A stretch of 33,027 nt of DNA from Halovivax sp. GTDB lineage: Archaea > Halobacteriota > Halobacteria > Halobacteriales > Natrialbaceae. Of the stretch, positions 1 through 7,578 are shown piece by piece; position 1 is the stretch's first letter; every line of letters starts with the position of its first letter. Location: assembly GCA_007119345.1 (NCBI GenBank), contig SKPV01000025.1:1-33027 (forward strand), in the 5' to 3' direction. Under the pieces are notes generated by a model that saw only the letters and a program-made list of their open reading frames with translations, made no database searches and was not told the origin of the DNA. Both the position numbers and the translations under genes were made by a program.

Positions 1-56
1 ACGGAGGAGCGTACCCTCTCGGCTGTACGGACGGAGGAGCGTACCCTCTCGGCTGT
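1..56. repeat. Tandem repeat, 30-bp period, cut by window edge
   Basis: A 26-base segment beginning ACGGAGGAGCGTACCC occurs at 1-26 and again, identical, at 31-56, joined by ACGG. The period is therefore 30 bp with about 1.9 copies visible. The array probably continues to the left of the window. It lies downstream of the 3' end of the first oxidase gene. No coding function is visible; bases 57-129 show nothing further. Confidence 0.85.
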
Positions 57-129
57 CGGGTCGAGCTCGGGCCCCGACGAATCGTCCGGTTCCGTGACGG
101 GGCGGACCGATCGAGCCGATTCGTGCGTC

Positions 130-1326
130 CTAGTAGCGGCCGCTCGGAAACTCGGTCGGCATCCGTCGTATTCCGTGGACCTCGAAGTCGGCGGGCGGAT
201 CGTCGAACCGCGACAGCGCGAACGGATCCAGCGAAATCGGCGCGGGTTCGCCCGTGACGAGCGCCCGGACGGCGGCGCCGGTGAACGGCGACATCGAGAT
301 GCCGGCGGTCACCGCCGCGGCGATCACGAGCCCGACGGGCGCGGCGGCAGGTTCGTCGAGCACGGGCCGCGCGTCCGGCGTGATCGACGATCCCTTCGGA
401 CACGTGTGGAAGCTCCCGTTCACGAACCGGACGCGATCGACGTCGGCGGCCATCGTCGGGAGCGTCGCGGCGATCTCGTCGTAATACTCGCTCGGGGCGT
501 CCCGGGGCGGACGACCGTCCTCGGGCAAGAAGTACATCCCCCCGGAGACGAGCAGCGTCGTTTCCCGGCCCGGTTCCGGTCGCCACCAGAGGTCCCGACC
601 GTAAACCATCGGATACCCGTCGTCGAGACGAGAATCGGCTTCGACGCGGAGATTCGAATAGACGAACTGGCGAACCGGAACGTCCACGAACTCCGCTACA
701 AGTGCGGGGGTCTGTGCGCCCGCGGCGCACACCACGGCGTCCGCGAGGATTCGTTCGCCGGCCGCGTCGACGCCGACGACGGATCCGTCGGCCTCGAGAA
801 CGCGCTCGACCGGCGAGTGCGTCTCCACGACGCCGCCGCGATCGCGAACGCACGCCGCGAGCGAGTCCGCGTACGCCCCGCCGTCGACGATCGCGCTCTC
901 GTCGTTGACGAGGCCGCCGACGAACCCCTCGAGATCGAACAGACCGGGCCACCGGCGATCGAGCTCCGTTGCGTCGAGAACGGCGATATCGTATCCCGGT
1001 CGATCGAGCAGCGGCGCGTACGCCTCGCGGAGGCGAGCCGCCTCGGCCTCGGTTTCGACGAGTTCGACGTACGGCCGCTCGTGAAGCTCGAATCCGTACC
1101 GCCCGTCGAACGCCTCGAACGCGTCGATCGCGCGCTCGACGGCGTCGGGATACCGCGCCCAATCTTCGAAGCAGCTGACGAATCCGGCGGCCGAGCCCGA
1201 CGCACCGCCGCCGATCGAGCCGGCCTCCAGCACCAGCACGTCGTGATCGGGGGCGAGTTCCCTGGCGGCGCACAGCCCGGACGCACCCGCACCGACGATG
1301 ACGACGTCAAACCGACGGTCGGTCAA
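130..1326 (-). CDS. FAD-dependent oxidoreductase 1 (DAO superfamily), divergent paralogue
   Basis: A 398-residue flavoprotein of the D-amino-acid oxidase/glycine oxidase/PuuB superfamily, expected to oxidise an amine or amino acid with FAD. The N-terminal dinucleotide fold shows VVIVGAGASGLCAAREL (about residues 8-24) and the C-terminal FAD lobe reads VTAGISMSPFTGAAVRAL. It is the most divergent of six such proteins here: the VDPYTY segment shared by the other five is replaced by VDGGAY. The start is TTG, preceded by a good purine-rich site (GGAGGGGG, 5 bases upstream), and no better in-frame start is obvious. It is the last gene of a minus-strand run aminotransferase - oxidase 2 - oxidase 1 with 80 bases between the two oxidases, so cotranscription is likely. 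The substrate is unknown. Confidence 0.85.
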   Translation of the reverse strand: MTDRRFDVVIVGAGASGLCAARELAPDHDVLVLEAGSIGGGASGSAAGFVSCFEDWARYPDAVERAIDAFEAFDGRYGFELHERPYVELVETEAEAARLREAYAPLLDRPGYDIAVLDATELDRRWPGLFDLEGFVGGLVNDESAIVDGGAYADSLAACVRDRGGVVETHSPVERVLEADGSVVGVDAAGERILADAVVCAAGAQTPALVAEFVDVPVRQFVYSNLRVEADSRLDDGYPMVYGRDLWWRPEPGRETTLLVSGGMYFLPEDGRPPRDAPSEYYDEIAATLPTMAADVDRVRFVNGSFHTCPKGSSITPDARPVLDEPAAAPVGLVIAAAVTAGISMSPFTGAAVRALVTGEPAPISLDPFALSRFDDPPADFEVHGIRRMPTEFPSGRY

Positions 1327-1406
1327 ACCGACCCCCTCCGACGTCTTCCGCGACGTCCCTACTACCCACGGTACCCGGCCGTTTCGAACGCGGTCGGATC
1401 ACGGAC

Positions 1407-2558
1407 TCAGTCACCCGCACTGATGCTGATGAACTCGAAGTCGTCCGAGCGCGTGTCGAACCGTTCGATCGAGAACGGTTCCATCGGAAACGGAGCGTCC
1501 TCGCCGGCGACGAGCGACCGGATCGCGGTGGCGGCGACGGGGGCGGTCATCACGCCCCGGCCGTTGAACCCGGTCGCGACGAGCAACCCGTCCGGCGCGT
1601 CCGGGGGCGCGTCGACGATCGGACGGGTGTCGGGCGTCGCGCCGTCGACGCCGGCCCAGCCGTTGACGTAGCCCGCGTCTTCGAATCCGTCGAGGAACGT
1701 GGGGACCAGGTCGGCGACGTGGTGGCGAAACGCCTCGTCCTCGTCGGCGCTCGCCCCCTCGGGGTCGTCCTCGGCGAACGACCAGCCGCCGACCAGCAGG
1801 TCGCCGTTGTGCTCGGCCCGGAAGTAGACGTGCTCGCCGGGATACCACCCCATCGGGAACCCGTCGGGGAGGGGCTCTCGAGGCTCGAGAACGATGCACT
1901 GCGTGCGGTACGGACGAACGGGTACGGGGGCGTGCTCGAGCAAGAACCGTCGCGTTCTCCAGCCGGCGGCGACGACGACGTGATCCGCGTCGACGCTCCC
2001 GGCGTCGGTTTCGAGGCCGGTGACCCGGCCGTCGTCGACGACCAGCTCTCGAACGGGGGTCTCCGTGTGCACGGTCGCGCCGTCGGCGCGGGCGTCGTTC
2101 TGGAGTTCGATCGCGAACGTGTACGGGTCGACGAAGCCGGACACCTCGTGCTCTACCACGCCGTCGAGGCCCGCGAAGTCGAACGTCGGGTACCGCTCGC
2201 TCGCCGTCTCGCGGTCGAGGTAGGTCGCCGGAATGCCGTCCTCGCGGAGCCGCCGAGCGTACCGGCGCTTTTCGTCGGCCCGACCGGACGGGACGAAGCC
2301 GATACTCGGCACCTCCGTGTACGAGAACGACCCGGTGCCGTCGTACTCGCGGAAGAACTCGACCGCGTGCCAGCCGATCTCGGGGTAGTCCTCGTAGCTC
2401 GAGAGCATGGTGATCTCGCCGGCGGCCAGCGCGGTCGCCTCCGCGGCGAGTTGGCCCTTCTCGAACAGCGTGACGTCGTAGTCCGGTGCGAGCGCGCGTG
2501 CGACGGCGCAGCCGATCACGCCGCCGCCGACGATCGCGACGCGTTCGCGATCGCTCAC
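1407..2558 (-). CDS. FAD-dependent oxidoreductase 2 (DAO/PuuB-like)
   Basis: A 383-residue FAD oxidase or dehydrogenase of the DAO superfamily. The Rossmann motif VAIVGGGVIGCAVARAL lies at residues 7-23. A middle segment GFVDPYTF and a basic patch before YRTQ match the other oxidases in this window, and the C-terminal FAD lobe has LLVATGFNGRGVMTAPV. By family it could act as a gamma-glutamyl-amine oxidase (PuuB), a glycine/sarcosine-type oxidase or a D-amino-acid dehydrogenase; the sequence alone does not choose. The start is GTG with a GGAGGGGC site 5 bases upstream. It begins 46 bases after the stop of the aminotransferase gene, which points to one transcript. Confidence 0.88.
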   Translation of the reverse strand: MSDRERVAIVGGGVIGCAVARALAPDYDVTLFEKGQLAAEATALAAGEITMLSSYEDYPEIGWHAVEFFREYDGTGSFSYTEVPSIGFVPSGRADEKRRYARRLREDGIPATYLDRETASERYPTFDFAGLDGVVEHEVSGFVDPYTFAIELQNDARADGATVHTETPVRELVVDDGRVTGLETDAGSVDADHVVVAAGWRTRRFLLEHAPVPVRPYRTQCIVLEPREPLPDGFPMGWYPGEHVYFRAEHNGDLLVGGWSFAEDDPEGASADEDEAFRHHVADLVPTFLDGFEDAGYVNGWAGVDGATPDTRPIVDAPPDAPDGLLVATGFNGRGVMTAPVAATAIRSLVAGEDAPFPMEPFSIERFDTRSDDFEFISISAGD

Positions 2559-2604
2559 GTGAGCCCCTCCGTTTCGGTGTCGTCCGCTCGGTCGTCGTTT
2601 CGGG

Positions 2605-3990
2605 TCATTCGTAGGAGTGGTTCACCGCCCTGAAGGCGTCTTCGGCGATCTCGAGCGCGCGGTCGATCTCTTCGGCCGTGTGCGTGTAGGTCGTGAAGAA
2701 GCGTTCGCTCTGCAGGGGGTTTCCGAACAGCGCACCGCCGGCGGCCGCCTCGAGCCACCAGTCCGCGTACTGGTCGACGTTGGCCTGCCAGCTGTCGCGG
2801 TAGGTGCGGATGTCGGCGTCGGTCATGTACACCTGGCCCATGGAGCCGACGTACTCGACGTTCGCCGCCACGCCGACGTCGTCGGCGACCTCCTGGAGGC
2901 CGTCGAACAGCCGCTCGCCCAGCCGATCGATGTGTTCGTGGACGGCGTCCCGTTCGAGGATCTCGAGCGTCTTCAGACCCGCGGCGGCGGACACGGGGTG
3001 ACCGTTGTACGTGCCGCCGTGGAACGCGGTCGTGTTCCAGGACTCGACGCCCTCTTCCGTCGGCGGCTCGATCTCGCGCATGATCTCCGCGCGCCCGCCG
3101 AAGCCGCCGGTCTGGTAGCCCCCGCCGGCGACCTTCGCGAAGGTCGTCATGTCGGGGGTGACGCCGAAGCGCTCCTGGGCGCTGCCGAGGCCGAGCCGGA
3201 AACCGGTCATCACCTCGTCCCAGATGAGGACGATCCCCAGCTCCTCGGTGAGCTCGCGCAGGAACTCGTGGTAGCCGTCCCGGGGCTTCAGACAGCCCGC
3301 GGAGAACATGACGGGTTCGACGATGACCGCCGCGAGGTCCTCGGCGTGCTCGCGGAGGATCGCTTCCGTCGCTTCCTCGTCGTTGAACGGGAAGGCGACG
3401 ACGGTGTCGCCGACGACGTCCGGGATGCCCGTGCCGAAGGAGACCGTGTTGGGCCGGTCGGGGGGCCCGAGCGCCTCCTCGCTGGCGTAGACGCTCTGGA
3501 GGGCGTAGTCGTGGCCGCCGGCGTACCCGCCCTCGGGTTTGGCGATCTTGTCCCGACCGGTGTACGAGCGGGCGACGCGGAGCGCGTGCATCGTCGCCTC
3601 CGTGCCGCTGTTGGCCAGCCGGACCAGCTCGATGCTCGGCGTCAGGTCCCGGATCTTCTCCATGAACTCGATCGCGATCGGCTGGGGCGTCGCGGTCAGG
3701 TCGCACGTGTCGACCTGGGCCTTCACCGCCGCGCGAACCTCGGGGTGGCCGTGCCCGAGGATGATCGGGCCGAGCGCCAGTAGAAAGTCGAGGTACTCGT
3801 TGTCGTCGATGTCCCGCACGTAAGACCCCGCCGCCTCGTCGACGTAGAACGGGTACGGGTCGAACGCGCGGACGTTCGATTCGACGCCCAGCGGCGTCAC
3901 CGCCGTCGCGCGTTCGTGGAACGCCTCGCTCTTCGGCGTGTTCTCGCGAAGGGGTCGTTCGTGATCGTGCTGGTGGTCACCGCTACTCAT
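2605..3990 (-). CDS. Class III PLP aminotransferase, glutamate-1-semialdehyde aminomutase-like (1)
   Basis: A 461-residue PLP enzyme of aminotransferase class III, subgroup resembling glutamate-1-semialdehyde 2,1-aminomutase. Visible landmarks are SGTEATMHALRVARSY for cofactor phosphate binding, IWDEVMTGFR with the PLP-nitrogen Asp (D258), and TTFAKVAGGG with the Schiff-base Lys (K286). The island context favours a catabolic omega-aminotransferase over haem synthesis; that is inference. An ATG 39 bases further up (4029) is in frame. I prefer ATG 3990 because a TATA-like TTATTGAA sits 22-29 bases before it, so the upstream ATG would lie in the promoter. The gene heads the minus-strand run that continues into oxidases 2 and 1. 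A strong dyad lies about 65 bases upstream. Confidence 0.9.
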   Translation of the reverse strand: MSSGDHQHDHERPLRENTPKSEAFHERATAVTPLGVESNVRAFDPYPFYVDEAAGSYVRDIDDNEYLDFLLALGPIILGHGHPEVRAAVKAQVDTCDLTATPQPIAIEFMEKIRDLTPSIELVRLANSGTEATMHALRVARSYTGRDKIAKPEGGYAGGHDYALQSVYASEEALGPPDRPNTVSFGTGIPDVVGDTVVAFPFNDEEATEAILREHAEDLAAVIVEPVMFSAGCLKPRDGYHEFLRELTEELGIVLIWDEVMTGFRLGLGSAQERFGVTPDMTTFAKVAGGGYQTGGFGGRAEIMREIEPPTEEGVESWNTTAFHGGTYNGHPVSAAAGLKTLEILERDAVHEHIDRLGERLFDGLQEVADDVGVAANVEYVGSMGQVYMTDADIRTYRDSWQANVDQYADWWLEAAAGGALFGNPLQSERFFTTYTHTAEEIDRALEIAEDAFRAVNHSYE

Positions 3991-4010
3991 CGACCGATCT
4001 ACGTAGGGGG

Positions 4011-4020
4011 ATTCAATAAT
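4011..4020 (-). promoter_or_regulatory. TATA-like promoter for aminotransferase 1
   Basis: On the minus strand this reads ATTATTGAAT, 22-29 bases before ATG 3990. That is the usual spacing for a leaderless haloarchaeal transcript. Confidence 0.5.
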
Positions 4021-4038
4021 CTTTTGCATATCGGACTC

Positions 4039-4067
4039 TGTGGAGAATATCTTCGAAAATATTCCTC
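4039..4067. promoter_or_regulatory. Candidate operator: A/T-rich dyad
   Basis: GAATAT (4045-4050) and ATATTC (4059-4064) form a perfect inverted repeat around CTTCGAAA, flanked by GGA and CTC. It is centred about 65 bases before the aminotransferase ATG and just upstream of its TATA box. A related sequence lies before potD (12148-12180) with nine extra bases in the middle. This suggests a shared regulator binding site, possibly of Lrp type (inference). Confidence 0.45.
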
Positions 4068-4236
4068 GCTGCTGGGATGGACGGGGACTGATTCTGGTAT
4101 AATCCGAGTTTCGTTCGACACTTCTGCGTCGAAGTCGACTCGGCGGATCGAACGCCCGGTCGGCGACTGCGGCGCGGTCGTGCGGCGAATCGGTAGACGG
4201 CGGACGGCCACCGCAGTTAGGGGGCGTTCACACGGA

Positions 4237-4269
4237 TTCGAGGCGGAAGCCCACGACTTCAGTCGGGGG
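4237..4269. other. Hairpin resembling an IS200/IS605-type right end
   Basis: CCCACGAC (4250-4257), loop TTCA and GTCGGGGG (4262-4269) form an 8-bp stem with one mismatch, preceded by GGCGGAAG. From memory it resembles the right-end hairpin next to tnpB genes in haloarchaea. No tnpB or tnpA reading frame is present on either side, so it would be a solitary remnant. It overlaps the last codons of the C45-type gene and could equally be that gene's terminator hairpin. Nothing else recognisable is seen in 4068-4236. Confidence 0.35.
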
Positions 4270-5395
4270 TCGATGACGGGCACCGATAGCGGTGGTACGA
4301 CCGCTCGCAGGGCGGTCCGGCCGTCGCGCACAGCGATCGGTCTTCGAGGTCGAGGACGACGCTGACGTTCGTCTGCTCGCGTTCCTCGGGCGGATCGTCG
4401 GGGTCGACGTGCCGACAGATGCTCGCCGGTTCGTCGAAGTGATCGCGGAGGGCCGACTGCAGGCTCTCCTCGTCGATCGAGCCCCGTCCCGTTTCGAGCA
4501 GTCGTCGCAGGCGCGGCCCGCGACAGAGCGAGTCGGGAATCAGCCGCTCGAGCCTGCTCTCGACGCCGTCGCACCGTTCGAAGTGGTTCGCGTGGGTGAG
4601 CACGTGGTCGTCGGGATAGATGTACGCGGCCGACTCCGGCGCCGCCTCGACGTCGATGATCTCCCCGTCCCGGTGCCCGAGCAGGAAGTTCGCCGAGCAG
4701 GTTCGCGGGCGGTCGATCACCGACCCGACGGCGCGGTCGAGCCGAGTCGCCTCGAGGATTTCCCGGCACCGAACGTGGAACGGCTTTCGGTACGGCGCGT
4801 CGCCGTCGGTCGCGCTCACCAGTCCGTTGATCACGAGGCCGATTCCGGCCTCGTTGACGCCCATCTTTCCGCCGACGATGCCCGCCTCCGTGACGGCGAC
4901 GTGGTTCGGCCCGTCCTCGCGGCGTATCCGCGTGACGACGGTGCCGTCCGCGACGTCCGCGAGCCAGTCCCAGTTCTGCCCGAGGTACGTTCGACCGTCC
5001 GCCGTCGCCTCCGGCCTGACGCCGACGCTCGTACACCCGTCGACCGTCCCGTCCGACCGCTCCGCCCGATCGGTCTCGTCGCGATACGCACCGTATATCA
5101 CCTCGTACCGGGCGTTGAGGAGCGCGATTCGGGTCGGCGACAGGCCGCTTCCGTCGGCGACGCCGCGCAGCTCCTCGGCGTACGATTCGTTACAGTCCTC
5201 GATGACCTCGAGGTACCGCTCCGCCTCGGCGAGCACCTCATCGCGCGACGCACCGTAGTGCTCGAAGAGTTCGAGGTAGCGGTCGACGTTCGCGGCGACC
5301 TCGGCCTCGAACGACTCGCCGTGGCGCCGCCCGCGATCGAAGGGATCCCCCGAGAGCGTGACGGAGGGGAGTTTCTCACGCGCCACCGCGTTCAC
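4259..5395 (-). CDS. C45-family autoproteolytic acyltransferase/hydrolase
   Basis: A 378-residue member of the Ntn-hydrolase family typified by acyl-CoA:6-aminopenicillanate acyltransferase (peptidase C45). Such proenzymes cleave themselves before a Cys that becomes the N-terminal nucleophile. Here DGCTSVGV places the Gly-Cys junction at C121, followed by TYLGQNWDW and the mid-domain MGVNEAGIGLVINGL. An N-terminal LSGDPFDRGRRHGE block is also typical of the family. The natural substrate is unknown. Amide-bond chemistry on gamma-glutamyl or acyl amines would fit the neighbours, but that is inference. The start is uncertain: the frame stays open to a TTG at 5482, but a TATA box at 5454-5460 lies inside that extension. 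GTG 5395 (or GTG 5386) is more plausible and leaves a leader containing a 17-codon uORF. A strong hairpin separates it from the amidotransferase gene upstream. Confidence 0.8.
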   Translation of the reverse strand: MNAVAREKLPSVTLSGDPFDRGRRHGESFEAEVAANVDRYLELFEHYGASRDEVLAEAERYLEVIEDCNESYAEELRGVADGSGLSPTRIALLNARYEVIYGAYRDETDRAERSDGTVDGCTSVGVRPEATADGRTYLGQNWDWLADVADGTVVTRIRREDGPNHVAVTEAGIVGGKMGVNEAGIGLVINGLVSATDGDAPYRKPFHVRCREILEATRLDRAVGSVIDRPRTCSANFLLGHRDGEIIDVEAAPESAAYIYPDDHVLTHANHFERCDGVESRLERLIPDSLCRGPRLRRLLETGRGSIDEESLQSALRDHFDEPASICRHVDPDDPPEEREQTNVSVVLDLEDRSLCATAGPPCERSYHRYRCPSSTPD

Positions 5396-5429
5396 TCGGC
5401 GCGAACACCGCGGGATTGTCGCCGAACAT
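5376..5429 (-). CDS. 17-codon upstream ORF overlapping the C45 start
   Basis: An ATG at 5429 lies 25-31 bases after TATATGG, ideal leaderless spacing. It opens MFGDNPAVFAPSERGGA and stops at TGA 5376-5378. That stop lies 8-17 bases beyond the two candidate GTG starts of the C45 gene, in a different frame. It may be a translated leader peptide coupled to the downstream gene. Alternatively it may be the true N-terminus of that gene separated by a frameshift. No homology is claimed. Confidence 0.3.
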   Translation of the reverse strand: MFGDNPAVFAPSERGGA

Positions 5430-5453
5430 ACCGTCCCGATTCGGCGGCGTCCA

Positions 5454-5460
5454 CCATATA
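5454..5460 (-). promoter_or_regulatory. TATA box for uORF/C45 transcript
   Basis: The minus strand reads TATATGG, preceded by AACG. It is 25-31 bases before ATG 5429 and about 60 bases before GTG 5395. Its presence argues that the C45 gene has its own transcript after the terminator hairpin. Confidence 0.5.
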
Positions 5461-5510
5461 CGTTCTCGACCGCCGCGAGCAACCGGTCGCGGCGACGCTG
5501 GAGGATGTTA

Positions 5511-5533
5511 GACCGGGGCCGGCGGCCCCGGTC
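5511..5533 (-). terminator. Perfect GC-rich hairpin at the amidotransferase 3' end
   Basis: Ten-base arms (GACCGGGGCC and its exact complement) enclose a GGC loop. On the minus strand the TGA stop of the amidotransferase gene overlaps the first arm. There is no long T tract, but the stem is very stable and lies between two genes on the same strand, the second of which has its own TATA box. Termination or processing is the likely role. Confidence 0.55.
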
Positions 5534-6173
5534 ACGAGCGGCGTTCGTCGCAGCGAGCGGCGAAGTTCTCGAGCACGCGGGTCGCGGTCGACTCGGCGAA
5601 GGTGCGTCCGCCCCGATCCCAGTCGCTCGGCCGATCCTCGACCCGTTCGGTGAACTCCGGGTGGAACTGGACGGTCCAGAGCGGCGCGTCGTCGTGGCGG
5701 CTGCAGAAGTGGTCGTTGTAGTCCGTCCGAGCCGTGGTGACGAGCTCGTCGGCCGGCTCCACGACGAGGTCGGCGTGTAGCACCGGCACGATCGGCTCGA
5801 CGCCTGCGAGCACCTCGTCCGACTCGTCGGCCGTCATCTCGACGAACGTCGCTCGACGTCGGTCCGTCTCGACGGTTCCGCCGAGCGCCTGGTGGGCGAG
5901 CTGATGGCCGAAGCAGATGCCGAGGAGCGGAACGGACCGATCACGGCACCGGCGCACGAGGCGTTCGGCTGGCTCCACCCACGCGGCGTACTCGTCGTCG
6001 AAGACGGTCGCGGTCGAGCCGCTGAGGACGATTCCGTCGTAGGCGTCGAGGTCGGGGAGTGCGGGATCGTCCACGAACACCCGGTACTCGGTTTCGGCGG
6101 GGAGCAGACGCGCGATCTCGGGCCCCAGATAGCGATAGTCGGGCGTAATCTCGAGATCCAGGACGAGTATCAT
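5532..6173 (-). CDS. Class I glutamine amidotransferase-like hydrolase
   Basis: A 213-residue single-domain class I glutamine amidotransferase, close to the GMP-synthase glutaminase type in appearance. The nucleophile elbow GICFGHQ gives C87, and QFHPEF gives H171 and E173, so the triad is complete. No synthase domain is attached. In this neighbourhood it is a good candidate for the glutamate-releasing step (gamma-glutamyl hydrolase, the PuuD role), although it is not an obvious PuuD orthologue; this is inference. It starts at ATG with a TAATACC box 25-31 bases upstream, suggesting a leaderless transcript, and it follows ligase 1 by 73 bases on the same strand. A stable hairpin ends the gene. 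Confidence 0.85.
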   Translation of the reverse strand: MILVLDLEITPDYRYLGPEIARLLPAETEYRVFVDDPALPDLDAYDGIVLSGSTATVFDDEYAAWVEPAERLVRRCRDRSVPLLGICFGHQLAHQALGGTVETDRRRATFVEMTADESDEVLAGVEPIVPVLHADLVVEPADELVTTARTDYNDHFCSRHDDAPLWTVQFHPEFTERVEDRPSDWDRGGRTFAESTATRVLENFAARCDERRS

Positions 6174-6197
6174 GGTCCGAACGGTGGGGCTACGACG

Positions 6198-6204
6198 GTA
6201 TTAC
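6198..6204 (-). promoter_or_regulatory. TATA-like promoter for the amidotransferase
   Basis: The minus strand reads TAATACC, 25-31 bases before ATG 6173 in the short gap behind ligase 1. It would allow separate expression even though the genes are adjacent. Confidence 0.35.
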
Positions 6205-6246
6205 TCTAGTGGAACGGCCCGCCGGGCGGAGGGCGTCCGCGACGGG

Positions 6247-7578
6247 TCAGAGCGTTCGGACGTACTGCTCGCGCTCCCAGTCGGTGACGACGTCGCGGAA
6301 CGCGTCGAGTTCGGCGCGTTTGGTCGCACAGTACGCGCGGACGAGATCCGTCCCCAGACGCGAGACGAGTTCGTCGTCGGATTCGAGCGCCTCGAGGGCC
6401 AGCTCCGGAGCGTTCGGAAGCGTCGGACTGTCGCCGGCGGGATCGCCCTCCGCTGGGTCGCCCGGTTCGAGTTCCGCCTCCACGCCGTGGAGGCCGGCGG
6501 CGAGCGTGCTCGCGATCACGAGGTACGGGTTGGCGTCGGCGCTGGCGATCCGGTTCTCGATCCGCGTCGTCCCGGAGGGGACGCGGACGGCCGCCATCCG
6601 GTTGTCGTATCCCCACGAGGCGGTGTAGGGAGCGAACGATCCGGACTCGTACCGCTTGAACGCGTTGAGATTCGGCGTGCCGAGGGCGGCGAGCGCGTCC
6701 GCGTGTTCGAGCAACCCGCCGACGAAGCGGCGGCCGAACGGCGACAGTTCGCCGTCGGCGCCGAAGGCGTTTCCGCCTCCGCCCTCGAGCCCGCCCACGT
6801 GCAGGTGGTAGCCGCTTCCCGATTCGCCGGCGAAGGGTTTCGCCATGAACGTCGCCCAGAAGTCGTGTTCGCGCGCGGTCTGCTTCACCAACCGTTTGAA
6901 GTCGAACGTCGCGTCGGCCTGGTCGAGCGGGCCGCCGTAGTCGAACAGCACCTCCAGCTGTCCGGGCCCGTGTTCGTGCATGAGCGAGTCGACGGAGACG
7001 CCGTAGCCGTCGCTCCACGTCGAGAGATCGTCGAAGTATCCGGAGACCTCCTCGGTCGCCCACGAGAGACACTCGTGCTTGTGATCGGTGATCGGTTCGT
7101 ACCCCGCTTTCCCGTCCGCGAGGAGGTAGAATTCGAGTTCGCTGCCGACGGTGAACGACACGTCGCGCGGGACCCCCCCGAGGACGCGCTCGAGCGCGTT
7201 GCGGGGTGCGGCACCGAGGGGCTCTCCCTCGCGTTCGAGTACGCAGCGCACTCGAGCGGCGTCGTCGCGCCAGGGGAGTCGTCGAAACGTCTCGGGGAGC
7301 GGGCGGAGGGTGCCGTCGCCGTAGCCGATCTCCTCGCCGAGTCCCGACCCCTCCGGCACGTCGTTGCGGGGCGTCTGGACCAGCACGAGCAGGTTCATCG
7401 GGAATCCCTCCTCCCACTTCTCGAGGAAGCGGTCGGCGCGCAACTGCTTGCTGCGCGAGATGCCGTTGATGTCCGCGAACTCGACGAAGACGTGTTCGAC
7501 GTCGTCCCCGGCGACCGCCTCGACCATCCCCTCGACGGCCTCGGAATCGCCGGTATCCGCGGCGGTCACGGTCGCCAC
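6247..7578 (-). CDS. Glutamine synthetase-family ligase 1 (PuuA/GlnA-like)
   Basis: A 443-residue member of the glutamine synthetase fold, of the type that joins glutamate to amines with ATP (gamma-glutamylputrescine or related gamma-glutamylamide synthetase). The N-terminal half has HVFVEFADINGISRSKQL (residues 29-46), an SRSK block shared in this window. The catalytic core shows GSELEFYLL (145-153, metal-binding Glu), HEHGPGQLE (201-209), GSGYHLH (254-260) and IENRIASADANPYL (340-353). Its neighbours are an FAD oxidase upstream on the same strand (211-base gap) and a glutamine amidotransferase downstream, the combination of a Puu-type pathway. The GTG start is uncertain: ATG 7527 would shorten the protein by 17 residues, and its paralogues have N-termini of intermediate length. 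A 70-base stretch is identical to ligase 2. The specific amine is unknown. Confidence 0.87.
   Translation of the reverse strand: MATVTAADTGDSEAVEGMVEAVAGDDVEHVFVEFADINGISRSKQLRADRFLEKWEEGFPMNLLVLVQTPRNDVPEGSGLGEEIGYGDGTLRPLPETFRRLPWRDDAARVRCVLEREGEPLGAAPRNALERVLGGVPRDVSFTVGSELEFYLLADGKAGYEPITDHKHECLSWATEEVSGYFDDLSTWSDGYGVSVDSLMHEHGPGQLEVLFDYGGPLDQADATFDFKRLVKQTAREHDFWATFMAKPFAGESGSGYHLHVGGLEGGGGNAFGADGELSPFGRRFVGGLLEHADALAALGTPNLNAFKRYESGSFAPYTASWGYDNRMAAVRVPSGTTRIENRIASADANPYLVIASTLAAGLHGVEAELEPGDPAEGDPAGDSPTLPNAPELALEALESDDELVSRLGTDLVRAYCATKRAELDAFRDVVTDWEREQYVRTL

Noticed and set aside
2605..4029. Assignment of aminotransferase 1 (and 3) as haem-pathway glutamate-1-semialdehyde aminomutase
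   Set aside because: Similarity is to the broad subgroup only; no haem genes are nearby, two such paralogues occur in an amine island, and a catabolic role is more likely.
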